In this document: positions 18,338-26,869 of the stretch, in pieces
Position numbering within the stretch: the stretch's first letter is position 1
How the letters are laid out: each line of letters starts with the position of its first letter
Assembly: GCF_001238275.1 (NCBI RefSeq)
Contig: NZ_LGTB01000016.1
Location: forward strand, 62,001-126,000
Source: Bradyrhizobium viridifuturi
GTDB taxonomy: Bacteria; Pseudomonadota; Alphaproteobacteria; Rhizobiales; Xanthobacteraceae
Direction of reading: 5' to 3'
DNA: 64,000 bases
Notes under the pieces: model-generated
Told to the model about the DNA's origin: nothing
Database searches by the model: none
Seen by the model: the letters and a program-made list of their open reading frames with translations, nothing else
Made by a program: the position numbers and the translations under genes

Positions 18338-18343
18338 TCCTCC
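18338..18343 (-). promoter_or_regulatory. Ribosome binding site deciding the TTG start of the ankyrin gene
   Basis: GGAGGA on the minus strand is separated by 6 bases from TTG at 18331-18329. It is a near-perfect Shine-Dalgarno match, whereas the upstream ATG at 18424 has none. Confidence 0.65.
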
Positions 18344-18466
18344 GGATGGCCTGCGGAGCGCATTGCCATCCGGAGCGAGCGTCGCATGATCCTTGGTTGC
18401 TGCCAAGCCGCGCAGCGACGCCAAGCCGCGCAGCGATGTTGTGCCGCGCGGCGTTGCTCTGCCGCG

Positions 18467-19366
18467 CTAGCCGCTCTGCCCGGCGCTCGCATTCGCAACG
18501 GCGCGCGCGACATTGGCGATCACCTCGTTGCACTTCTCCATGGGCGCGCTTGCCCCGGTCAGGTAGACCGTCACCACGATCGGCTTGCGGCCGGGCGGCC
18601 AGAACACCCCGATATCGTTATAGGTGCCACGCTCGCCGGTGCCGGTCTTGTCGCCGACCCGCCAGTCCCGCGGCACGCCGGCGCGCAACCTCGTGTCGCC
18701 GGTCTTGTTGGCGACCATCCAGTCCACCAGCTTCTGGCGCGAGGCGGCCTGCAGGACATCGCCGAGCATCACGCGCTGCAGGTTCTTCAGCATCGCCACC
18801 GGGCTCGTGGTGTCGCGCGGATCGCCGGGCACGGCCTCGTTCAGCTCCACCTCCCAGCGGTCGAGCCGGCTGACATTGTCGCCAATGGTGCGGAAGAAGC
18901 TGGTCAAGCCGGCAGGCCCGCCGATCTCACGCAGCAGCAGGTTGGCCGCGGTATTGTCGCTGAGCGTGACCGCGGCCTCGCAGAGTTCGGCCAGTGTCAT
19001 GCCCGATCCGACGTGCTGCTTGGCGACGGGCGCGTAGGCCAAGATATCCTTGGCCTCGACCTGCATCCGTTGATCAAGGCTGGATTCGCCGCGATCGACC
19101 CGGTGCAGCACGGCGGCTGATAGCATCGCCTTGAAGGTGCTGCACATCGGGAACCGCTCGTCACCGCGCCGGCTCGCGCGCAATCCCGTCTCCATGTCGA
19201 GCGCGGCGACGCCGAGCCGACCGCTGGTCGCCAGCTCGATGCGTGCAAACTCCTCCTGCAGCCGTTGCGCCGGCTGGCCCGGTGCCGCCGCTGCACTTTG
19301 CCGCAGCAGGGTCCAGGAGGCCGCAAGGCCCAGTGCGCGCAATCCCAATGTCCGTCTCGTCAGCAT
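18467..19366 (-). CDS. bla: Class A beta-lactamase, probably Tat-exported
   Basis: This 299-residue periplasmic serine beta-lactamase carries all class A motifs: the S76-T-F-K79 active site (Ambler S70-K73), SDN in TLSDNTAAN, the omega-loop EVELNEA with the Glu166 equivalent, and KTGTG. The N-terminus MLTRRTLGLRALGLAAS has twin arginines before a hydrophobic stretch, suggesting Tat export. A Cys precedes the active Ser (MCSTFK), as in CTX-M and Pen enzymes. The residue after KTGT is Gly, so the Cys69-Cys238 bridge of KPC-type carbapenemases is absent. The divergent AmpR/GcvA-like gene 99 bases away suggests inducible expression. The start at 19366 gives normal length. Confidence 0.93.
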   Translation of the reverse strand: MLTRRTLGLRALGLAASWTLLRQSAAAAPGQPAQRLQEEFARIELATSGRLGVAALDMETGLRASRRGDERFPMCSTFKAMLSAAVLHRVDRGESSLDQRMQVEAKDILAYAPVAKQHVGSGMTLAELCEAAVTLSDNTAANLLLREIGGPAGLTSFFRTIGDNVSRLDRWEVELNEAVPGDPRDTTSPVAMLKNLQRVMLGDVLQAASRQKLVDWMVANKTGDTRLRAGVPRDWRVGDKTGTGERGTYNDIGVFWPPGRKPIVVTVYLTGASAPMEKCNEVIANVARAVANASAGQSG

Positions 19367-19439
19367 GTCCCGTCTCCGTTGGCGGCGCGAACCTGCCGAA
19401 CGGCGTGACGGCGCACAAACGATCATTTATACAACGAGG

Positions 19440-19460
19440 CATGAGAAAAACTTGGTCATG
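19440..19460. promoter_or_regulatory. Candidate LysR/AmpR operator (TGA-N11-TCA)
   Basis: CATGA and TCATG are perfect 5-base inverted arms separated by 11 bases, giving the T-N11-A spacing of LysR boxes. The dyad ends 5 bases before the regulator's ATG, in the divergent gap with the beta-lactamase gene. That is the expected place for an AmpR-like regulator to repress itself and control the lactamase. Confidence 0.5.
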
Positions 19461-19465
19461 ACGTT

Positions 19466-20427
19466 ATGCGCCGGCACCTCCCGCTGAATGCGCTGCGCGC
19501 CTTCGAGGCCTCGGCGCGGCTCTTGAGCTTCACCCGCGCGGGGATGGAGCTGCGCGTGACGCAGACCGCGATCAGCCATCAGGTCAAGCAGCTCGAGGAT
19601 CTCTTGGGTGCGAGCCTGTTCCGCCGCTTGCCGCGCGGGCTGGTGCTCACCGACGAGGGGCTGGCGCTGTTGCCGGTGCTGTCGGACACGTTCGACCGGA
19701 TCGGCGCTGCGATCGACCGCATCGAGGCCAAGGGCGCGCGCGAGGTCGTCACTGTCGGCTGCGTGACGACGTTCGCGACCGGATGGCTGCTGCAACGGAT
19801 CGACCGCTTCAAGCGCGCGCATCCCTATATCGACCTGCGCCTGCTCACCAACAACAACCGCGTCGACATCGCGGGCGACGGGCTCGATCTCGCGCTGCGC
19901 TTCGGCGACGGCTCGTGGCACGGCACCGAGGCGATCCACCTGTTGTCGGCGCCGCTGTCGCCGGTATGCTGTGCCGATGCGGCGAGCCGGCTGCGCAAGC
20001 CGTCCGATCTCGCGCAGGAATTTTTGCTGCGCTCCTACCGCGCCGAAGAATGGCCGCTGTGGTTTGCGGTGGCCGCGCGCCGTGTCCGAAAATCCAGGGG
20101 CCGATCTTCGACAGTTCGGTTGGCATGGCCGAGGCCGCTGCGCGCGGCGTCGGCGTCGGGCTGGTACCGATCGCGATGTTTGAAAACGAGCTGGCCTCAG
20201 GCCGGCTCAAGCGGCCGTTCGCGGCCGAGGTGCCGGCGGGGTCGTATTGGCTGACCTGGCTGAAGTCGCGCGAGGTGACGCCCGGCATGCGCGCCTTCCG
20301 CGACTGGCTGCTCGACACGCTGCGAGCGGAAGTGAATGAGAGCGAGAACGGCGCATCGGCTCCGCGCCCAAGGGCGAAGGCCAAGCGCAAGCCGGGAAAG
20401 TCCGCATCGAAGAAGCGCCGTCGCTAG
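19466..20427 (+). pseudogene. LysR-family regulator, AmpR/GcvA type, with a one-base frameshift
   Basis: The N-terminal part has the AmpR/GcvA hallmark LPLNALRAFEASARLLSFTRAGMELRVTQTAISHQVKQLE as its helix-turn-helix, followed by an effector domain that reads normally to AEEWPLWFAVAAR. From about 20075 the family-like sequence continues one frame over, as PCPKIQGPIFDSSVGMAEAAARGVGVGLVP, down to 20427. Adding one base gives 963 bases and 320 residues, with a Lys/Arg-rich tail. As written, the protein instead ends in an Arg/Ser-rich nonsense tail at 20254. The gene is divergent from the beta-lactamase it probably regulates. It is either a genuine mutation or a base missed in the sequence. Confidence 0.85.
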
Positions 20428-20565
20428 CGGATGTGGCGCAAGCCCCGGCGAGCGATGCTGGCGTTTTCGGAATATTAGAAATCTTATCCCTGATTTGCCC
20501 GACGTGTCAAGCCGCCCGCGGTCGGACGCCGGGCACCTTTGCATGGGGTTGTTTTCGATATTTTG

Positions 20566-20730
20566 GTCCCGTCATCTCCGCGCAAAGGCTTCGCCTTTGT
20601 CGCTGGAGGTGCGAGCCCTGCGGCGCACTTGCGCCGCTTGGCGAGCCTCGAAGGATGCACGGCCACCAGCGGGGCCGTCGACCCTTCGAGGGCCGCTGAA
20701 GAAGCGGCCACCTCAGGGTGACGGTGGGGG
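20566..20730. repeat. Intergenic block with several short perfect hairpins
   Basis: In the 315-base gap between the regulator and the second peptide importer there are three perfect hairpins: CAAAGGC-TTC-GCCTTTG at 20583-20599, CGGCGCA-CT-TGCGCCG at 20621-20636, and GGCCGCT-GAAGA-AGCGGCC at 20691-20709. None is followed by a T-run. The cluster resembles a composite dispersed palindromic element. No gene was found in this gap. Confidence 0.6.
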
Positions 20731-20742
20731 GAGTAGGTGCGC

Positions 20743-21711
20743 TTATGCCAGATGGCACGCCACAAAGTGACCGTTGCTGCCTTCGCGCAATTCCGGCGCG
20801 GCCTGGCGGCAGCGCTCTTCCGCAATCGGGCAGCGGGTGTGGAAGTGGCAGCCCTTCGGCGGATTCATCGGGCTTGGCACGTCGCCCTTCAGGCGGATGC
20901 GGTCGCGCTTCGCCTTGGGATCGGCCACCGGCACCGCCGAGAGCAGCGCCTTGGTGTAGGGATGCTGCGGATTGCGGTAGAGGTCGCTGGCCTTGGCGAG
21001 CTCGACGATGCGGCCGAGATACATCACTGCGACGCGGTCCGAGATGTGCTCGACCACGGAGAGATCGTGGGCCACGAACAGATAGGTCAGGTTCAGCTCG
21101 GCCTGCAGGTCCTCGAGCAGGTTGATGACCTGGGCCTGGATCGAGACGTCGAGCGCCGAGACCGGCTCGTCGCACACGATCAGCTTCGGCTCCAAGGTAA
21201 GCGCGCGGGCGATCGCGATACGCTGGCGCTGGCCGCCGGAGAATTCATGCGGGTAGCGCCGCATGTGCTCGGCTTTCAGCCCGACCTTGACCAGGAGGCT
21301 TGCGACGCGGTCCTCGCGCTCGCTGGCCGAGGCCACGAGGTTATGGATGATGAAGGGCTCGGCGAGGATCGCGCCGACCGTCATGCGCGGGTTGAGCGAG
21401 GCGAACGGATCCTGGAACACCAGCTGCATGTTGCGACGCATGGCGCGCAGATCGCCGCCGCCGAGGCCCGTCACGCTCTGGCCGTCGAACACGATCTCGC
21501 CCGAGGTCGGCTCGATCAGCCGCAGCACGCAGCGGCCGGTGGTCGACTTGCCGCAGCCGGATTCGCCAACCAGTCCCAGCGTCTCGCCGCGGTTGACCGC
21601 AAACGACACGCCGTCGACCGCATAGACCTGACCGACCTCGCGCGACAGCAGGCCGCCGAGCACCGGAAAGTGCTTTTTCAAATTGCTGACGCGCAGCAGC
21701 GGCTCGCTCAT
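20743..21711 (-). CDS. Peptide ABC transporter ATP-binding protein, DppF/OppF family (second importer)
   Basis: The 322-residue ATPase has Walker A GESGCGKST, the OppF-type Q-loop VFQDPFASLNPRMT, signature FSGGQRQRIAIARAL, Walker B LIVCDEPVSALD and the H-loop VAHD. The C-terminal extension CHFHTRCPIAEERC is typical of oligopeptide ATPases. It is the last gene of a minus-strand operon (binding protein, B, C, D, F) and overlaps the upstream ATPase gene by 4 bases. It is clearly a different system from the importer at 7.5-12.9 kb. Confidence 0.93.
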   Translation of the reverse strand: MSEPLLRVSNLKKHFPVLGGLLSREVGQVYAVDGVSFAVNRGETLGLVGESGCGKSTTGRCVLRLIEPTSGEIVFDGQSVTGLGGGDLRAMRRNMQLVFQDPFASLNPRMTVGAILAEPFIIHNLVASASEREDRVASLLVKVGLKAEHMRRYPHEFSGGQRQRIAIARALTLEPKLIVCDEPVSALDVSIQAQVINLLEDLQAELNLTYLFVAHDLSVVEHISDRVAVMYLGRIVELAKASDLYRNPQHPYTKALLSAVPVADPKAKRDRIRLKGDVPSPMNPPKGCHFHTRCPIAEERCRQAAPELREGSNGHFVACHLA

Positions 21712-22685
21712 GACGCGTCTCCGAGGTGGCAGGCCATGCGATGGCCGGGTGCGATCTCGCGCAGGCGCGGCTCCTGTTCGGTGCAGATGCTCATGGCGTG
21801 CTTGCAGCGGGGCGCAAACCGGCAGCCCGGCGGCGGGTTGATCAGGATCGGCACCGAGCCGCCGATCGCCTCCAGCCGCGTCTTGTGCTCGGCGTCGAGA
21901 TCGATGCGCGGGATCGAGCGGATCAGGCCCTGGGTATAGGGATGGCGCGGATTGCCGAACAACTCGTCGACCGGCGCTTCCTCAACCACCTTGCCGGCAT
22001 ACATCACGACGACGCGCTGCGCAGTCTCCGCGACCACGCCCATCGCGTGCGTGATCAGCATCACCGCCATGCCGAAGCGTTCCTTCATGTCCTGAAGCAG
22101 GTCGAGGATCTGCGCCTGGATGGTGACGTCGAGCGCGGTGGTCGGCTCGTCCGCGATCACGAGCTTGGGCCGGCAGGCCAGCGCCATCGCGATCATTACG
22201 CGCTGGCGCATGCCGCCGGAGAACTGGTGCGGATAGTGATGCACGCGGCCCGCGGCGTTGGGGATCTGCACCAGCTTCAGCATCTCGATGGTGCGCTCGA
22301 GCGCCTGCTTCTTGGTCACCGCCTCGTGGCGGCGCAGGCTCTCGGCGATCTGCTCGCCGATCGTCAGCACCGGATTGAGCGAGGTCATCGGCTCCTGGAA
22401 GATGAAGCCGATCTCCTTGGCCCTGATGTCGTCGAGCTCGCGGCTCGACAGCGGCACCAGGTCGCGGCCCTCGAACATGATCTCGCCTTCGACGATCTTG
22501 CCCGGCGGCATCGCGATCAGCTTGAGGATCGACATCGCGGTAACGGTCTTGCCGCAACCGGATTCGCCGACCACGCACAGCGTCTCGCCGCGGTTGATCG
22601 AGATATCGACGCCATCGACTGCCTGCAACACGCCGGCGTCGGTGCTGAAATGGGTCTTCAGGCCCTTGATGTCGAGCAGCGCCAT
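21708..22685 (-). CDS. Peptide ABC transporter ATP-binding protein, DppD/OppD family (second importer)
   Basis: The 325-residue ATPase starts MALLDIKGLKTHFSTDAGVLQAVDG. It has Walker A GESGCGKT, the Q-loop FIFQEPMTSLNPVLT, a signature in variant form FSGGMRQRVMIAMAL, Walker B LVIADEPTTALD and the H-loop ITHAMG. The usual Asp after the switch His is Ala here. The C-terminus has CRFAPRCKHAMSIC. An upstream ATG at 22787 adds residues unlike the family, so 22685 was used; it overlaps the permease stop by one base (TGATG). Confidence 0.92.
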   Translation of the reverse strand: MALLDIKGLKTHFSTDAGVLQAVDGVDISINRGETLCVVGESGCGKTVTAMSILKLIAMPPGKIVEGEIMFEGRDLVPLSSRELDDIRAKEIGFIFQEPMTSLNPVLTIGEQIAESLRRHEAVTKKQALERTIEMLKLVQIPNAAGRVHHYPHQFSGGMRQRVMIAMALACRPKLVIADEPTTALDVTIQAQILDLLQDMKERFGMAVMLITHAMGVVAETAQRVVVMYAGKVVEEAPVDELFGNPRHPYTQGLIRSIPRIDLDAEHKTRLEAIGGSVPILINPPPGCRFAPRCKHAMSICTEQEPRLREIAPGHRMACHLGDAS

Positions 22686-23611
22686 CAGATCACCTTGCGG
22701 GCGTCGAGCGCGTCGCGCAGCCCGTCGCCGATGAAGTTGATGGCGACCACCGCGATGAAGATCGCGCCGCCGGGAAACAGCGCCCAATGCGGACCGATGT
22801 CGAGAAAGTCCTTGGCGTCATACAGGATGCGGCCCCAGGTGGGGGTGTCAGGCGGGAAGCCGAGGCCCAGGAACGACAGCGTCGATTCGGCGATGATCGC
22901 CGCGGCGACGTCGATCGTGCCGGCGATGATCACGGGTCCCAGCGCATTGGGCAGGATGTGGCGCACCACCTGGCGCACCGGGCTCGCGCCGAGCGCGCGC
23001 GCGGCCTCGACGAATTCCTTCTCGCGGAGCGAGAGGAACTGGGCGCGCACCAGCCGCGCCACCGGCATCCAGCGCAAGCCGCCGATCACGAGCACGATCA
23101 GGATGAAGATGCCGCCCTCGGGACCGAACATCGCCTTGAGCCCGTCGCGGAACAGGTAGATCAGCATCAGTAGCAGCGGCAGTTGCGGCAGCGACAGGAA
23201 CAGGTCGGTCAGCCACATCAGCGCATAGCCGAGCGCGCCGCGCGACATGCCGGCGAGTGCGCCGATCAGCGTGCCGACGAACACCGAGACCAGCATCGCG
23301 GCGAGGCCGACCGCGAGCGAGATGCGGCCGCCATAGATCATGCGGGCGAGCAGGTCCTGGCCGAGATCGTCGGTGCCGAACGGATGCGCCAGCGAGGGGC
23401 CTTGCAGGCCCGCCACCACGTCGATGTCGCTGATCGAGACGCGCCAGATGAACGGACCGATCACGACGGCCGCGATCAGCAGCAGCAGCAGCACGGCGCT
23501 GATCACGGCCGGCCTGTGCCGGCGGTAGCGCCGCCAGGTTTCGCGCCAGGGCGAATAATCGCGCCGTTCAGCGGAAGGAGATGCGAGGGTCAAGCCAGCC
23601 ATAGAGGACAT
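22685..23611 (-). CDS. Peptide ABC transporter permease, DppC family (second importer)
   Basis: The 308-residue permease shows the N-terminal cytoplasmic segment WRETWRRYRRHRPAVISAVLLLLL with the first membrane helix. It also has the periplasmic HPFGTDDLGQDLLARMIYGGR motif, the coupling loop EFVEAARALGASPVRQVVRHILPN, and the C-terminal GDGLRDALDAR. Its start overlaps the DppB gene by 44 bases; an internal ATG at 23602 would shorten that overlap slightly. It forms the membrane channel with the DppB-like protein. Confidence 0.93.
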   Translation of the reverse strand: MSSMAGLTLASPSAERRDYSPWRETWRRYRRHRPAVISAVLLLLLIAAVVIGPFIWRVSISDIDVVAGLQGPSLAHPFGTDDLGQDLLARMIYGGRISLAVGLAAMLVSVFVGTLIGALAGMSRGALGYALMWLTDLFLSLPQLPLLLMLIYLFRDGLKAMFGPEGGIFILIVLVIGGLRWMPVARLVRAQFLSLREKEFVEAARALGASPVRQVVRHILPNALGPVIIAGTIDVAAAIIAESTLSFLGLGFPPDTPTWGRILYDAKDFLDIGPHWALFPGGAIFIAVVAINFIGDGLRDALDARKVI

Positions 23612-24524
23612 CTGCGATCAGGTTGAACAGCACCACGAGACACGCGAAGACGAAGGTCACGGCCATCACGACCGGCGTATCGTTGGCGAGGATGGAGGAA
23701 ATCAGCAGCGAGCCGATGCCGGGAATCCGGAAAATCTGCTCGGTGACGATGGCGCCGCCGAACACGGCGGGCATCTGCAGTGCGATCAGCGTGACGACCG
23801 GGATCATCGCGTTGCGCATCACATGCTTGACGATCACCTTGGCCTGCCCGAGGCCCTTGGCGCGCGCGGTGGTGACATAGTCGAGCCGGATGACGTCGAG
23901 CATTGCCGAGCGCACGAAGCGGGTCATCGAGGCCGCCTGGAACAGGCCGAGCACCATCACCGGCATGATGGCCTGCCGGATCATCTCCAGCAGCCAGGGG
24001 ATGCCGCTTCCCGGCACGCTGGTGTAGACGAAGGGCAGCCAGTCCAGCTTCACCGAGAACACCAGGATGAACAGGATGCCGGTGAAGAAGGTCGGCAGCG
24101 AGAAGCCGATGAAGGCGAAGGTGTTGGCGAGCTGGTCGAACAGCGAATAGGGCCGGGTGGCGGCATAGACGCCGACCGGGATCGCGATCAGGAGCGCCAG
24201 CAGCTGCGACGAGCCGACTACGTAAAGCGTGGTCGGCAGCCGCTGCAGGATCAGCGTGTCGACATCGACCCTGCTGACGAACGAGAAGCCCCAATCGCCG
24301 TGGGCCATCGCCGTGATCCAGTGCAGATAACGCAGATAGATCGGGTCATCGAGGCCGAACTTGGCGCGCAGTGCAGCCTGCACCTCGGGCGGCACGTTCG
24401 GATTGGTCGCGAGCTCGCTGAACGGATCGCCCGGCGCGAGCGCCAGCACGACGAACAGGACAACCGAAATCCCGAGCAGGCTCGGGATCGCGATCATCAG
24501 ACGGCGCAGGATATATTGACTCAT
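23568..24524 (-). CDS. Peptide ABC transporter permease, DppB family (second importer)
   Basis: The 318-residue permease begins MSQYILRRLMIAIPSLLGISVVLFV, the standard DppB anchor. It has ALAPGDPF in the first periplasmic region and the coupling loop DYVTTARAKGLGQAKVIVKHVMRNAMIPV, and ends VLYGWLDPRISFR. It lies about 220 bases after the binding-protein gene; that gap contains a palindromic repeat, so expression of permeases and binding protein may differ. Confidence 0.93.
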   Translation of the reverse strand: MSQYILRRLMIAIPSLLGISVVLFVVLALAPGDPFSELATNPNVPPEVQAALRAKFGLDDPIYLRYLHWITAMAHGDWGFSFVSRVDVDTLILQRLPTTLYVVGSSQLLALLIAIPVGVYAATRPYSLFDQLANTFAFIGFSLPTFFTGILFILVFSVKLDWLPFVYTSVPGSGIPWLLEMIRQAIMPVMVLGLFQAASMTRFVRSAMLDVIRLDYVTTARAKGLGQAKVIVKHVMRNAMIPVVTLIALQMPAVFGGAIVTEQIFRIPGIGSLLISSILANDTPVVMAVTFVFACLVVLFNLIADVLYGWLDPRISFR

Positions 24525-24584
24525 GAACGGATCATCTGACTTACGCTTGTACCTTGAGCACGATTGATTTCGTTTTCCGCCGAA

Positions 24585-24740
24585 AGCCGGGCCTCACCTC
24601 GCCCCGCGTGCGGGGAGAGGCCGGAATTCAAGCCAACGGGTCGACGTGAACCGCTGCCCGATGACAGGCTCCACTTGAAGTCCGGGTGAGGGGGCTCTCC
24701 GCGAACTCACCATTCGGCGCGCTCGCGGATAGAGCCCCTC
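24585..24740. repeat. Palindromic repeat between binding-protein and permease genes
   Basis: CCCCGC-GT-GCGGGG at 24602-24615 is a perfect tight hairpin inside CTCGCCCCGCGTGCGGGGAG. Further GGTGAGGGGGCTCTCCGC and CCCCTCAC segments suggest a larger composite inverted element. It could act as a transcript-stabilising structure that raises binding-protein mRNA over permease mRNA, as intercistronic palindromes do in other transport operons; that role is inference. Confidence 0.55.
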
Positions 24741-24745
24741 ACGGC

Positions 24746-26536
24746 TCAGCTTTCACGATACCAGTCTTGCAGATTGTCGGTTTGGTTGGCCCAGCCCGAG
24801 AGCGCTGGCCGCAGCGTGTTGGAGGAGGCCTCCACCGCGAGCCGATGCATCACGGGGATCATCACATTGTCCTGCCACATCAGGTCATTGCCCTTGATGT
24901 AGAGGTCGGCCCGCTTGATCGGATCGGTTTCGGTATCGGCCGCGTCGATCGCGGCATCGAATTCCTTGTTGGCCCAGCGCGGGAAGTTCGGCCCCTGCCA
25001 CTTGTTCTCCTTGGTGGCGATGTTGCGCGAGTGGTAGCGGCGCATGTGCAGAGCGGGATCGGGCTGGGTCATCGGGATCTGGAACATCTCGATGTCGGCG
25101 TAGAAGTGGGCGTAGGTGTCGGGGTTGGCGACGTCCGAGGAGAAGAACACCGAAGCCACCACCGATTTCAGCTCGACATCGATGCCGGCCTTCTGGCAGG
25201 CCTGCTTGACGATCGCTTGGGTCTTCTGCCGCGGCCCGTTGATCGAGGTCTGGTACAACAGCTTGAGCTTCTTGCCGTCCTTCTCGCGGATGCCGTCGGA
25301 GCCCGGCTTCCAGCCCGCCTGCTCGAGCAGCGCGCTCGCCTTCTCGACCGAGAACTCCCACTTGGTGTTCTTGGAGACGAACTCCTCGGGGCCGTTGAGA
25401 TAGTTGGCGGTGGTGCGGCCGGCACGGCCGTAGATCGCCTTCTTGACGGAGTCGCGGTCGACCAGCAGCGCCAACGCCTGGCGCACGCGGGGATCGGACA
25501 GGATCGGATGCTTGGTCTTGATCGACGAGCGCTCGCCATCGACTTCGGTGTTGGGGTCGGTGAAGTTGATCGCAATGAACTCGATGTCGCCGCCGACTGC
25601 GAACAGGGCCTTGCCCTTGCCGCCCTTTTCGAGCCGCAGCAGCACTTCGTCTTCGACCTGGATATTCCAGGCGAAATCATATTCGCCGGTCTGGATCACC
25701 GCGCGCGCGGCCGAGACGGCATCGCCGCCACCCTTCATCTCGATCGTGTCGAAGAATGGACGGTTGGCCATATGGTAGTCGGGGTTGATCTCGCCGCGGA
25801 TCAGATCGCCCGGCTTGAACTCGACGAACTTATACGGGCCGGTGCCGACGGGTTTCAGATTGTTGGGTGCCTCGCGGGACTTGCCGCCCTTGTAATCCGC
25901 GAACAGATGCTTCGGGATGATGCAGCCATAGGCCCCGACAAACGCATTGGCCCAGAACGGCGTCGGCTTCTTGAAATTGATGCGGACCGTGAGGTCGTCG
26001 ATCTTTTCGACGGTCAGGCCGCTGTAGGTCTCAATCGAGACGGCGGCGGTCGCAGGGTCGCTGGCATATTCCCAGTTGAACACCAGATCGTCGGCTGTCA
26101 CCGGCTTGCCGTCGTGCCATTTGACGCCCGGTTTGAGTTTCCAGGTCACCGTCTTGGCGTCGGCGGAAAGTCCGCCATTCTGGATCGACGGGATCTCGGC
26201 GGCGAGGATCGGGTTGAGATGACCGTCGACGTCCCAGCTTGCCAGAGGCTCGTAGAAGATGCGCGAGCCGTCCTGATCCTTGGTGCCGGTGGCGAAATGC
26301 GGATTGAGCAGGGTCGGGCCCTGCCACCACAACAGCTTCAGCGGACCGCCGCCGCCGCGCTTGGTCGGCTTGTAGGGGTTGGGGCTCTGCGCCATCGCGA
26401 CGCCGCCGATCGCCAGAATCTGGTTGGCCATCGGCGCGGTAAGGCCGACGGCAATCATTCGCTTGACGAAGGCCCGGCGGTCCATCCGTCCGTCCTTCAC
26501 GTCGTCGATCATGCCTCGCAGATTATTGTCGAACAT
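24746..26536 (-). CDS. Peptide ABC transporter substrate-binding protein, Tat-exported (SBP family 5)
   Basis: The 596-residue periplasmic receptor starts MFDNNLRGMIDDVKDGRMDRRAFVKRMIAVG. A twin-arginine motif (DRRAFVKRM) precedes a hydrophobic stretch ending near VAMAQ, so it is probably exported folded by Tat. The family 5 core follows: LLWWQGPTLLNPHF, LKPGVKWHDGKPVTADD and VRQALALLVDRDSV. GAGGGG lies just upstream of the ATG at 26536; an upstream ATG at 26632 is poorer. Tat export is unusual for peptide receptors but common in this SBP subgroup. The upstream M20 amidohydrolase hints at an acylated amino acid or peptide ligand. Confidence 0.9.
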   Translation of the reverse strand: MFDNNLRGMIDDVKDGRMDRRAFVKRMIAVGLTAPMANQILAIGGVAMAQSPNPYKPTKRGGGGPLKLLWWQGPTLLNPHFATGTKDQDGSRIFYEPLASWDVDGHLNPILAAEIPSIQNGGLSADAKTVTWKLKPGVKWHDGKPVTADDLVFNWEYASDPATAAVSIETYSGLTVEKIDDLTVRINFKKPTPFWANAFVGAYGCIIPKHLFADYKGGKSREAPNNLKPVGTGPYKFVEFKPGDLIRGEINPDYHMANRPFFDTIEMKGGGDAVSAARAVIQTGEYDFAWNIQVEDEVLLRLEKGGKGKALFAVGGDIEFIAINFTDPNTEVDGERSSIKTKHPILSDPRVRQALALLVDRDSVKKAIYGRAGRTTANYLNGPEEFVSKNTKWEFSVEKASALLEQAGWKPGSDGIREKDGKKLKLLYQTSINGPRQKTQAIVKQACQKAGIDVELKSVVASVFFSSDVANPDTYAHFYADIEMFQIPMTQPDPALHMRRYHSRNIATKENKWQGPNFPRWANKEFDAAIDAADTETDPIKRADLYIKGNDLMWQDNVMIPVMHRLAVEASSNTLRPALSGWANQTDNLQDWYRES

Positions 26537-26869
26537 AGTCCCCTCGGTCCGGCTCACGTGTGTTTGCGGCGGGCCTTGGAACCGGCCGCCGTTCTGGCGG
26601 CAGATGGCACACCGAATGAACGCGAAGGTCAACGCCTCCCGCCCTTCAGCGTCTAGGTCTTTTGGCTATCGCTTGTGCAGAACCTCTCCTGGGCGCACAT
26701 CAGTTCAGCATATCGGCGCCAAAGCGCGCTGATGCGAGCCTCGCACTGCGGAAAATTTGTTCGTTATCCTTTGTTCCGAGATGCTTTTTTGCCACGCAAA
26801 CATATTTTCGCGCGAACCGGCTGCCGGCCTGCGCATCGAAGCGCAGGTCCGGCCCGGAGGATGCGGCGC
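26537..26869. other. Gene-free stretch upstream of the second importer
   Basis: About 330 bases without a credible gene separate the M20 gene from the binding-protein gene. A hairpin CCTGCGC-ATCGAA-GCGCAGG at 26828-26847 sits just downstream of the M20 stop, without a clear T-run. GCCGCC-GTTCT-GGCGGC lies nearer the importer. The middle is AT-rich (TTTGTTCGTTATCCTTTGTTCC and nearby) and probably holds the importer promoter reading leftwards. Confidence 0.45.

Noticed and set aside
18467..19366. KPC/NMC-type carbapenemase
   Set aside because: A Cys precedes the active serine, but the position after KTGT is Gly, so the defining second Cys of the disulfide is absent.
24686..26656. A 656-codon plus-strand frame opposite the Tat-exported binding protein
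   Set aside because: No motif and shadow-type composition; the minus strand carries an unmistakable SBP family 5 protein.
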